Source: Rallus limicola | Lineage: Eukaryota; Chordata; Aves; Gruiformes; Rallidae | Direction: 5' to 3' | DNA: 64,000 nucleotides | Assembly (NCBI GenBank): GCA_022605955.1 | Contig: JAKCOZ010000005.1 | Location: 56,610,750-56,674,749, forward strand | In this document: piece after piece, positions 24,501 through 36,500 of the stretch | How the letters are laid out: each line of letters opens with the position of its first letter | Numbering within the stretch: the stretch's first letter is position 1 | Position numbers and translations under genes: made by a program | The notes under the pieces: model-generated | What the model was told of the DNA's origin: nothing | The model's database searches: none | The model's input: only the letters and a program-made list of their open reading frames with translations

Positions 24501-27500
24501 ACGGTTGGACTTGATGATCTTAAAGGTCTTTTCCAACCGTGTGATTCTGTGATTCTGGTGGGTGAGCCATGCACAAGCGTCAGTGCTGAAGGATGGAGGG
24601 AGGAGCTGTAGCAGTAAACATCAGCGATGGGTTTAATTTGGGTTAAGCTGACATTTTGTGTTGGGAATCCAGGATCTGAGGAGGACCTGGAGCTGGACCC
24701 TGAATTATTTTATTACCAATGCCTTAACCTGGACAGGGCCTTGCTTTGGAGCAAAGCAGGATTAAAATAATCCTCATACAACGTCCATAAGCTCCAAACT
24801 CACCAATAACTCCTATCATTTGCCATACCACGTGCAGAAGCATCCCTGTAACTTGTCCTGCAGCCTCTTGAGGTTCTCATGTGCTTGCCCAGATGACATC
24901 CTGTGGAAACATTTGGGTTTTCCTTTGAAACAAGAGCTTTGGCTGCCCACGCCGCTGTCGCCTTTGATGCTGGCACACCCCCCTGTGTTGGTATTTTTGG
25001 AGATGGAGGGTTTAGGTTAAGCAGATCGTTCCTTCCCCTTCTTCCCTCACTCCTGCGTGGTGGAAGGATGGTGCTGCTCAGGCTGGAAGACGCTCCACAG
25101 GAGTGGCAGGGGGCTGCAGGGAGAGCAGGGCAGGTGACAGTGAAAAATAGGCTGGGTGTTAAGGGACAGTATTGCATGGTGTCTGTCCTTTGGAGTTATC
25201 ACCATGCCTTTGTTCCTCAAGTGCTTCCTAACTTGGATGTGACCTTCAAAGAGCCTGTGGTTACATCCGGCCTGGGAGGAGACGTGACTGTTGGGTTTTG
25301 CACCATTGTTCCTTTGGGAAGTAACTTTTGGTTTCATCTAAGAATGTTCTAGTTTTGTTTGTAGAAACTGTAAGACCTGAAGAAGACAACGGTGTTGAAT
25401 TCTTCTTGTAGACCTCCTCCTAGTTCTGCTCTCCGTGTGTGACTGGCAGGGCTGGCCTCACCTTTGGATAGTGCAGGTCTCCTACGTGGTGGGGATGGGG
25501 AAACCCAAGAATTGATAATTAACCTAAGAAGCTTTGCAAAACCCCTCCCAGGGAAGATGTGAGGTCGTTCCCGACCCCTTGGGCTTCACTCTCCAGCCTC
25601 ATTGCTGCCGGGCTGAGAGACCCATGGACACGTTGTGTCTCCCCCTTACTCCCCTTGGGTTCTAACCTACTTTTATCTCCAAGGTGGCTTCTAGATGCTG
25701 TGGAGTACACACAGTTCTTTGTATCTGAAAAGGGCTGCCGGCATTTTTGGATCAATAGTCCCTTCTCAGTTGAATGCACTTAAAACTTCTCCTTTTGTCT
25801 TTTTGAAGGCTAATTCTGGTCCTGGCTTTAACTGGTGAAACGGTTTCTTTGTTCTAGATGTCAAGAAAGACTGGTCAGATCACGCTCTGTGGTGGGAAAA
25901 GAAGAAAACTTGGCTCCTTAAAACGCACTGGACGTTGGACAAATACGGGATACAGGCTGATGCCAAGCTCCAGTTCACACCTCAGCACAAGTTGCTACGC
26001 CTTCAGCTCCCCAACATGAAGTACGTCAAGGTGAAAGTCAACTTCTCAGACAGGGTCTTCAAGGCGGTTTCTGACATCTGCAAAACCTTCAGTAAGTAGC
26101 GAGCGCCGAAAGGCGCCGGTGGGGAGGTTGGTGTTGGGTTTGGCTCCACTTTCCTCTCCCTTGGTGCATGTGCTTGCATCCTAGGTGTAGTAAATCACTT
26201 GTATTCCCCAGCTTCAGACACCAGATGGTCACTTGGGCGCTGTGCAACCTGGATATCTGCTCTTCTTCCTATGCAAACCCAACTTTTTACATGCAAATAC
26301 TTAAATAACGGGACTGATTGTGCCAGAAATGTAACCAAAAAATCCATTTTCTGTGCTGAATTCTGTTTTGTAGGAAGATTGTTCTGGTTTTGTCCTAGGT
26401 GAGGTGGTAGCACCCTGTTTTACATTGAAATTGACGGTGTAGGGTTGTAATTTCTCCACCTCCCTGCAAATCTATGTGCTAGGTGGAAAACAAAGCCAAT
26501 AGGAAACCTGCCAGCACCATAGGTTCCCTTCCAGTGGAAAATCATATTAGAGATTAAGTGATGATGCCTCACTGTAAAACTGTGTGGTGGAGGGAAGGAA
26601 CCAAGCCTCCTTCTCCTCCCCAACTCCTCTTCATGCTGCTTTCCCTTGTTGAGAAGAAACCCCAGAAGAAAGGGTGGATCATTTTCTACCAGGTACATGG
26701 GGTTTGTCCCAGGCTGCCTCTTTTGCACATCACTTTTTACCCATCTTCCCAAATTTCTCATCCCAGAAGCAGCTGTGTCCTTCTTCCCCACCAAAAAAGA
26801 CCCAACCTAGGAGATGTTCACTGTGTTCCAAGGAATAATCCCTCTGCGTGGGCTCTGAGTATTTACCTGGAGTATGGTGTCCAGTTCTGGGCTCTCTGGG
26901 ATAAAAACACGGGGATCTCCTGGAGAGAGCCCAGTAGAGGGGTACAAAGGTGATTAAGGGCCTGGAGCATCTCCCCTGTGAGGAAAGGCTGAGGGAGATG
27001 GGGCTGTTCAGCCTTGAGAACAGAAGCCTGAGAGGGGATCTGATCACTGGGGATCAATAGCTGAAGGGTGGGACACAGGGGGACATGGGCAGCCTCTTCT
27101 CAGTGTCTGTGGGGACAGGACAAGGGGTGATGGGCTCAAGTTGAAGCACAGGGAGTTCTACACCAATGTGGGAAGGAATTTCTTACTGGTGAGGGTGAGG
27201 GAGCCCTGGGCCAGGCTGCCCAGGGTGGGTGTGGAGTCTCCTTCTCTGGAGAGATTCCAGCCCCGTCTGGACACCGCCCTGTGTGCCCTGTCCTAGGGAC
27301 CCTGCTTTGGCAGGGGGTTGGACCTGATGAGCTCTAGAAGGTCCCTTCCAACCCCTCCAGCTCTGTGAGTCTGTGATCCTATGATCCCATACCAGTGTCC
27401 TTCCATCTCACTCCCCTCCACAAGGAGCCTGCAACCTGACCTCAGCCGTAGTAAATCTCTTTCTGCTCTCCAGAAGAAGACAGGGTTACTCTTGGCTGAC

Positions 27501-30500
27501 CCAGTTATTTGGTGAGGCAGGAAGAGCTCGGCCTTACGTGCGGCGTTACGGCGCATCTGTGGTCGGGTCGGTACATAGAGCCCATTGTGAGCCGTGCCTA
27601 TTTCTTTCCTGTTTTGGTTTTGGGTTTTAAATAGAAATATTGGGCAATTTCTCCTTTAAAATAGCAAAAGCTTAGCCAGCATTATTTCCCAGTCGATTTT
27701 GCTTCCCTCCTCCTGTCTCCCGTCGCTGTTTTTAATGCCATGCTAGACAGAGAGGTCACAGACGTCCTCTTGGTCGCTGGTGAGTCCTTCCAGCAGTGAG
27801 TCACGTCAGGAAATGCTGAGACACTTAATCACATAACAAGAGATCTTACGCTGAAGGCACCGAGCAGCCAGAACCTTACATGGGCCTGAAGCAGCTATTT
27901 AGTCAAACTCTGGGGCTCTCAGTGTTATTTATGAGCAGACCCATAGAATAATGCCAGTATTTAAAGATGGGGAAGTGGGAAAAAAGCCTCTCAGATAGCT
28001 GCTGCCTGGCTCCCTGCAGTGGGGACACATCAGTTGAGCTTGGATTTGACTTTCCTTCTGTAGCATCCCAACACCCTGAAAGAAAAGTTCCTGGTTTTGG
28101 GGAAAACAGGGTTTTTGCTGGAAACTTTCACTCTCCTTTTAGTGACTCTTGCCAGCCTGAGCTGGTGGAGGCTGGATGGAAACTACGTGGCTGGATACAG
28201 CGATTAAATGTTGTTTAGCCCTTGCTTTGGTGTTTCCTGGGAGCCAGATGTTCAGCAGAGCTCTGGGGAAGATGTCTGCTCAAGCTGGGTGCGGGGAAGT
28301 GGGCTGTTGGAGAGGAGCGTGGGTGAGAGGGACCTGGGGGTCCTGGGGGACAGCAGGATCACCATGACCAGCAATGTGCCCTTGTGGCTAAGAAGGCTGA
28401 TGGCATCCAGGGGTATGTTAGAAGGGTGGTGGCTAGTAGGTCAAGAAGAGGTCCTTCTCCCCTCTGCTCTGCCCTGGTGAGACCACACCTGGAATATTGG
28501 GTCCAGTTCTGGGTCCCTCAGCTCAAGAAGGACACAGAACTCCTTGAAAGAGCCCAGCGCAGGGCCACCAAGGTGATGAAGGGAGTGGAACCCCTTCCTC
28601 ATGAGGAGAGGCTGAGGGAGCTGGGGCTCTTTAGCCTGGAGAAGAGGAGACTGAGGGGTGACCTCATCAATGTCTATAAATATGTAAAGGGTGAGAGTCA
28701 GGAGGCCAGAGCCAGGCTCTGCTCAGGGATGGCAGTGACAGGACAAGGGGCAGCGGGTGCTGGAGCAGAGGAAGTTCCATGGGAATGTCAGGAGGAACTT
28801 TGTCACTGTGAGGGTGACAGAGCCCTGGGACAGGCTGCCCAGAGAGGTTGTGGAGTCTCCTTCTCTGGAGACATCCAGACTCTGCCTGGATGTGTTCCTG
28901 TGGGATTTAGTCTGGGTGATCCTGCCCTGGCAGGGGGGTTGGACATAAATGATCTTTCAAGGTCCCTCCCAACTCCTAATGTTCTGTGATTCTGTGAAGT
29001 GGTGGTGCTGGAGCTGGAGGGGCTGGGAAGCTCTTCCCCACACCACAGAGGTATGTGGCCACCTGCATGACACAGATCCAACAGTGGATTTGGACGTAGG
29101 TGTCTATATAAGTGTGTGTTTGGAGATCTCCATGCAATACGTGTCCATTGTGGGGCAAACACCAACCTGCTCTATGCCAATCTTGTCCTTTCTTCTCCTG
29201 TGTGTGACCTTGGTGCTGCACCAGGGGTCAGCCACGTCCTTGAGCACGGGCTCCCCTTGAGCTGAGCACTGACAGAGGCAGGAGCTAACGTTAGCCGGGC
29301 GGTCACGCGCGTGCCAGGCAAGAGGGGCTGCTGCTGCTTTCTGGCCTGAAAAGATCATCCCAGGGGTGCCAGGCTGAGTTTACTCAGGGTGTTTTGTTCC
29401 TGGCAGGCATGGGGAATATCTGTCCTCACCTTGGCTTGCCAGAGATGAGAGTGGCTGTAGGATGGTGAGATCATCCCAGCTCCCCGTGGCAGCCCAGGAA
29501 TGTTTTCCTTTCCCTCCAATACAACCCACTCAGGGGGGGTCTGTAACACTTCCCAACCTGCCCCTTTCTCTTTTTTTTTGTTGATTTGGGGTTTTTTTTT
29601 TGCCCCCAACCCCCCCTTCCCAAGTTAGTTTTTATGCTGCCTCATTGGGTTGGCTGCAGAGACCACTTGTACCCCCATGGGTTGGCTGCAGAGACCACTT
29701 GTACCCCCATGGGTTGGCTGCAGAGACCACTTGTACCCCATGTTAATCATTTCCCTCTGGAAAACCAAGTGGATATTTCAAGACAGGAGGAGAAAGAAGT
29801 AGTCCTTGCCCTAACACCATAGCTCTTGTCTCTGCAAATCCTTTCCTTTCTAAGGTTGGGGTCCAGTGTGGCTTGGTCTGGGTGATGGACCCGTGCTTGC
29901 AAGTTGGATAGATGAGGTGCTCAGGGATCTGGTTTAGCATAGGATGGGAATGGTTGGACTCAATGATCTCAAAGACCTTTTCCAGCCTTGTGATTCTGGG
30001 ATTCTGTGAGTTGCTGGTAATTTGGGCTATAACAATTTGCTGCCTTTGCCTCCAGAGCATTTGATTACACACTTCATTAATTTCAGCATATGGCATGATT
30101 AATGAGCAATGTAAGGAATTCCTTGTGTTGCTGGGACTCTAGCTGGGTGCATCTGCAAAACCCTCTCTATGCCAGCAGGAACGTGCTTGGGGGAATTATT
30201 TAGGGTTGTGCCTTTTCTTCTATAGGGTTCTGCCCAGGGAGGTGGTTGAGTCACTTTCCCTGGGTGTGTTTAAAAAAAGGGTTAGATGAGGTACTTAAGG
30301 ATCTGGTTTAGCTTAGGATGGGAATGGTTGGACTTGATGATCTTAAAGGTCTTTTCCATCCTTGTGATCCTGTGATAAATTCCCTTTCAGTTCTACCCAG
30401 AGGTGTCACCACTGGGATGTGTGCTTGCTTTTTAATCCACATTTTTGTGTGGAGTGAAGTTACTGTGGAGGAGGGCAGCTCTTGCTGCTGGCCCAGCTGA

Positions 30501-33500
30501 GGCTCCCCAGGGGGACAGCCCGGAGGTGGCTGTGGGAAGATGCTGGAGCCACTCACACATCCCTGGCTTTCTTGGAGGTCGTGCGAAGCCGGAAGAAAAC
30601 CCGATCTCATTCCCAGTGTCTCTGGATTGCAGCTCCTTCATTCCCACAGAGACCAGTCAGGAAGGTTAACGGCACGGATTGACCCTGCCTGCTGTAGGGA
30701 CAGGCAGGGGGGGAGAGGAGAGGAGAGGAGAGGAGAGGAGAGGAGAGGAGAGGAGAGGAGAGGAGAGGAGAGGAGAGGAGAGGAGAGGAGAGGAGAGGAG
30801 AGGAGAGGAGAGGAGAGGAGAGGAGAGGAGAGGAGAGGGAAAGGGAGAGGAGAGGGAAAGGGAGAGGAGAGGGAAAGGGAGAGGAGAGGGAAAGGGAGAG
30901 GAGAGGGAAAGGGAGAGGAGAGGGAAAGGGAGAGGAGAGGGAAAGGGAGAGGAGAGGGAAAGGGAGAGGAGAGGAGAGGGAAAGGGAGAGGAGAGGAGAG
31001 GGAAAGGGAGAGGAGAGGAGAGGGAAAGGGAGAGGAGAGGAGAGGGAAAGGGAGAGGAGAGGAGAGGGAAAGGGAGAGGAGAGGAGAGGGAAAGGGAGAG
31101 GAGAGGAGAGGGAGAGGGAGAGGAGAGGAGAGGGAGAGGGAGAGGAGAGGAGAGGGAGAGGGAGAGGAGAGGAGAGGGAGAGGGAGAGGAGAGGAGAGGG
31201 AGAGGGAGAGGAGAGGAGAGGGAGAGGGAGAGGAGAGGAGAGGGAGAGGGAGAGGAGAGGAGAGGGAGAGGGAGAGGAGAGGAGAGGGAGAGGGAGAGGA
31301 GAGGAGAGGGAGAGGGAGAGGAGAGGAGAGGGAGAGGGAGAGGAGAGGAGAGGGAGAGGGAGAGGAGAGGAGAGGGAGAGGGAGAGGAGAGGAGAGGGAA
31401 AGGGAGAGGAGAGGGAAAGGGAGAGGAGAGGAGAGGGAAAGGGAGAGGAGAGGAGAGGGAAGGAGAAGGAGAGGGAGAGGAGGGGAGAGGGAGAGGAGAG
31501 GGATGGGCTGGGCTGTAAGAACAGGCAGGGGGAGAGAGGAGAGGAGAGGGAGAGGGAGAAGAGGGGGAGCGGGAGGGGAGAGGAGAGGGAGGGGAGAGGA
31601 GAGGGAGGGGAGAGGAGAGGGAGAGAAGAGGAGAGGGAGAGGAGAGGGAGAGCGGGAGGAGAAGGAAAGGGAGAGGAAGGGAGAGGGAGAGTGAGAGGAG
31701 AGGAGAGGGAGAGGGAGAGGAAGGGAGAGGGAGAGGAAGGGAGAGGGAGAGGAAGGGAGAGGGAGAGGAGAGGAGAGGGAGAGGAAGGGAGAGGGAGAGG
31801 AGAGGAGAGGAGAGGGATGGGATGGGCTGGGCTGGGCTGGGCTGCCCTCGCCTGAAGGGTGGCCTGGAATTCTGCCCAGGAGCAGCTGCTGGCAGGCGGC
31901 GCTGGGCCGAAGGGCCGGCTTTGATCTGCAATTAAAGACCAGAGAAAGAGAAAGTAAAACTTCACTTATTTTAATTTTTTTTTTTTTTTTTGGAGCTGCA
32001 GGGTTTTGTGCTGTCTGCCTGACCAGCAGCAGGGTCAGAGATTGGGCTGGGGTGCTGCTTGTGGGGCTCCCCTGTGCCACTCTCCTCTTGTTGTCCTGCT
32101 GGGGAGGGATCTCTGCTCAGCAGTTTGCTGGGGCTGCAGTCAGCACTTTGTTGGCGTGGGTGGGAATATCAGAGACTCACAGATTGGTTTGGGGTGGAAG
32201 GGACTTCAGACCCCACCCCCAGTGTCACCCCTGCCACGGGCAGGGACACCCCTCACCAGCCCAGGGTGCCCCAAGCCCCATCCAACCCGGCCTTGAGCCC
32301 TACCAAGGATCCAGGCAGGGGCAGCCCCAGCTTCTCTGGGCACCCTGTGCCAGGGCCTCCCCCTCCCCAGGAAGGATTTCTGCCTCTCAGCCCCTCTCCA
32401 GCTGCCCTCTTGCAGCTGAAGGCCGTTCCCCTGGGCCTGGCCCTCCCTGCCCTGGGCACCAGCCCCTCTCCAGCTCTCCTGGAGTCCCTCAAGGGATGGG
32501 AAGGGGCTCAGAGCTCTCTCCAGAAGCAGCCTTCTCTTCTCTAGGCTGAGCCAGCCCAGCTCTCCCAGCCTGGCTCTAGAGCAGAGGGGCTCTAGCCCTT
32601 GGGACATCTCCATGGCAGCTTGTCCTGACCCATGTGCAGGAGGACCTTGCCCATTGGCCTTGTTGTACTCCATGTGGTTCATACAGTCCCACTTCTCCAG
32701 CCTGCCCAGGTCGCTCTCTGACACAGAAACATTTCCTGTTGCCCTTGATGCCCCTGGCCAGATATTATCTGCCATGGCTTTAGCTTTCCTGACCTGATCT
32801 CTGGCTTGCTCAGACAGTTTCTCTGTATTCCTTCCAGGCTCCCTGGATTTGGGCAGGTAGGAGATGCAAAGTTCCCACTAACCCATCATCCCACAAGGGG
32901 AAAAACCCTCTTTTCCTCCACACTGGCTTCATTTCTTTCCAGGACAGCAGATGCCATACATCTGCTCATGCCCTCAAGCTGCTTCCTTACAGCATCCCCT
33001 TTCTCCTTCTGCTGCCCCTATTTTTTTTTCCATGTGCTGTGGGAGCAATAAGGGACTCCAGGCAGGATCTGCTGCTGGTGGTGAACACGTGGGAGAGGAA
33101 AAGCAAACAGCAAGATGTGAGTGTGAAGGGTTTTCTTTCCCATGCCTCAGCGTTTCCTGCCCTGGTGATGCTGCTTCTCATGGGGAAGCTGTATGGTGAG
33201 GAGCTGCAGGCTGAGGGTAGATAGGGTAGCAGAAAAGATTGCATCTTTTGGGGGTTGGACTTGATATCTCTTGAGGTCCCTTCCAACCCCTGTGATTCTG
33301 TGATCTTCTGGCTGGGAAGATTTGGGACTTACACCGCCCTCCAGCCTGAGCAGAGGAGCAGGGATCATCCTGGTTGGTGCTGGACATGGTGCTGGACCTG
33401 GGTGGAGGCACCTCTGGGAGGAAGAGCTCCAAAATTCATGACTACTCCCTCCCTTCCCCACCCTGAGGCTGTGCAAGAGGAAGAAGTTCCTTTCAGGTCC

Positions 33501-36500
33501 TGTTTTATCTTTCCCCAGAGGCTGGTGGGGCATCACACCCAGCTCCCTGCCACATCATCCTGAGCCCTTCTGGTGCCTTAATCACCTGTTTTGGAAAACA
33601 AAGTCTGTGGAGCATCCTGTGTGGAACAGCAGCAGTTTCCATGCCTGCATCCTGCCTCACTCCAGTCCCCAGCTCCCCAGGGACACTGGGAAATTGGGAC
33701 CCCTCTTGCACAGCATAAGGATCATCCCATCCCAGGGAGTTGGTGTGGCTGAAGGAGGAGGGACAGGATGCACAGAGGCCGGTGAGGGTGATGGGTGCTT
33801 CCCCTTTGCCTCTCCCAGCCCCAAAATAACAAGATGCCTGAGGCTGTGTGACTGATGGGAAAGCCACTGCCAAGTCTTCCTCCCTTCAGCCACCAGCCTG
33901 AGGTGACAGTGGCATTTGGGAGCGGCCTCATGCAAGCCCAGCCCCAGCAAGGCTGACACCATCCTGCAGTCTAGACTCTGAATATGACCCTACCTTTCCC
34001 CCCCCCCTCCCTTTATAAACGGTCTCTGCTCCAGTACAGAACGTCCTCTGACTCCTGAAGTATTTGTACTATTTCCACGCCCTCCCTTGCCAAAAAAACT
34101 TCTATAAAAAGCCACTGGTTGGGGTTTTTTTTTCTTTTTTGTTGGGTTTTTGGGTTGGTTTTTATTGCAAAACTAAAACCCTTTGGTACTGTGAGATGCA
34201 CAGTGTTCCCAGGACTCTGCCCCTGCCCGTGGAGCCCTGACCCTCAGCACTGTTGTTTTGCAGGAGGCAAAACTGCCTGGAGTTCCTCCTCACTCTTCCA
34301 AACCTCTTGAAACCCTTTGTTTTCCCTTCCTTCAAGCCCTGCTGGAAAACAACATAGCATTTTCCTCAAATAATGGGGCTGTGAGATGCATTTTTCCTCA
34401 AATAATGGGGCTGATTGATGTACATGAGCATCTCAGGGGGTTATTTGGGGAAGGGATGCTGACACCAGCATCTCTTCCTACAGTCCCTGGCTGCTCGGTA
34501 GCGCAGTGCTGATGCTTGGGAGACCAGTGTTCTCCTGCTGGCACAGAGACAGACCTGGTGAGATGCCTGGGAAGGGTTTTGCTGCCTTTTGCAGAGAGGT
34601 TTGGCAGCAGCACAGCTCTTTCTAAATATGTCTGGGGGGATAGGTGTGGAAGGAAATCTTACCATTTAGAGAGTCGGCCAAATTGCAGCGTACTCAGCTT
34701 TTGAAATGGCAAGGCCCAAGAGTGCTGCTGCCAACTCCTTCATTTCACTCTTTCCCTCTTTTATTGCTTTCCTATATTGGGCTGCAGCTGTTGTGGAGGA
34801 GCCAGACAAACACCAGAAACCAGGGCTGTAAGAGGAATGACGAAATTTAATTGCAAAGTGACCGAAATGGAAAAAAAAAATATGTATATATTCCCCTTTC
34901 CACCCTCCCCTTTCCTCCTCCAGTCTCTGTTCTGCCTGTTGAGTAGCATCAGGTTGTATGTCACCACATGAGTCAGTGAATTTTTTCATCCTTACCCTGC
35001 TGTTGACAGCAACCCTTTAAATAGACTTTCATCCTGAAGACATTAGGAGATGCTGGCAAACTCGGTGCCACCGTCTGCCTTAAGATGCTTCTGATCTCTC
35101 TTTATGGTCCAATGCAGAGGGTGTAAGTGGATTTATCCTCTTTCTTTGTGGTGCTTAATTTAATTGAGGTTAATTTGACTTGAGCTGCAGTTCAGACGCT
35201 GGAGGGGCAAGGCTCAGAGTGCTGTCTGTGCTCCGAGAGGCATCCAGATAACTGGAGTCTGGGGATTTCATCCCACTTGCAGATAAAAACCCATCTAAAC
35301 ATTGAAGGTTTGTTGACTCTTATCTCTCTGATGGGCCCTTTTTATTCACCTTGCTATAATGCTTGGCCCCTACCTCCTCCTGAGATCCTCCCAGCTGATG
35401 GTAGGGTGATTTCAGCCTTTGGGTTTTTTGGGAAAGGGTCTTGGCAAAGCCCCTGCCAGAGCCAGACCCAGTTTGGTCTGGCTTCAGTATTCATTGGGCA
35501 TCTCAGGAGGTTTTCTGGGATGTCCTGACATAGCTGCACAGCCTGGGGCAGCAAGCAGAGAGCTTGGCTTTGACCCAAATAAATATTTAAGCACCCAGGC
35601 AGCTGAAGAACCCATAATAAAATGTTCTGAATGTAGGTGGGTATACAAACCTAGTAAACTCTGCTGAGGGGGTGAGGACCTGCCCAGGGTCTGGTACAAC
35701 CATGGTCTTATCTCCAGGCACTTCAAAAAGTTACACAAGTCCTTTTTCTTTTGTTGTTTGGTTGGTTTTGTTTTTTTTTTTTCCTTCTCCCTCTGGTTCT
35801 GTTTGGCAAAACTTTGAGTGAATTCAGGTTGAAGATAAGTCAGATACTCCACTCCATAAACTTAAGGCTGTGGAACACCATCCACAGAATTCACTCATTC
35901 CAAAAGAAATGATTTTAAGTCTGAAATGGGAGAAAGGCAAGGTTTGAGGTCTCATTTTTCTAAGGGTTGTCCTGGTGGTGTCCAAAGGCTGTCATTTGCC
36001 TGAGTCATTGCTTCGAGGCAGCAGTGATACAGTGCAGAGATGGCCCACTGTGAAACACGTTTCCTGATGGAGGGTAACTGGGTTGGTATGAAAGAGGGTT
36101 TTCCCCTAAATGCCACCTTTGCTACAAGCAAAATGATGGAGTTTTCATGGTTTAAAAGCTGCCCAGGTCAACCAGCCCTCTGGACTTCTAAGGGAGCCAG
36201 AAATAGGGTGGAAAAACGGATGCTAAGAGCTTCAGAGGATTGATGTTTCTTATATATCAAAACTGAGTATTGAAACTAATGTGATATCCCATCATTTTAA
36301 CTTTGGGGGAAGTCAGTACCTACTCAGACAGCCCTCCCAGTCTGTGGATCTGATTCTCACAGGAGTGGGAGCCCATCTCATGGAGAACTGAAATCATCAC
36401 ATGTTTTGTCCCCCCAAAAAGCCCTTGGTGTGCATCTTGGTGGGGTCTGGAGACCCCCACATCTTGGATGGGGACAAAAATCCACGCCAAGATAGGTGGA

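Larger units (their letters stand above)
5041..25857 (+). other. FERMT2: FERMT2 intron 1 (20.8 kb)
   Basis: It opens with GTGAGT and closes with a T-rich tract and TAG. It holds seven CR1 fragments, a six-copy GAT-rich minisatellite (6145), a G21 run, a three-copy 24-mer (13537), a large polypyrimidine minisatellite (about 13789-14145), an LTR-like segment (15405) and two TA/TG microsatellite fields (18510 and 19985). In the stretches between these I see no exon and no repeat that I can name. Long first introns often hold enhancers, but none can be identified from sequence alone. Confidence 0.85.

Noticed and set aside
28384..28989. Independent host gene of about 200 codons
   Set aside because: The protein has CR1 reverse-transcriptase tail motifs and the DNA ends in CR1 3' repeats. 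It is a decayed LINE fragment.
30540..32080. Very long open frames on both strands (280-480 codons; Arg/Glu/Gly-rich or Ser/Leu/Pro-rich)
   Set aside because: They lie entirely on the polypurine satellite. The few-nucleotide periodicity removes stops in several frames at once, with no start context, splice signal or homology.
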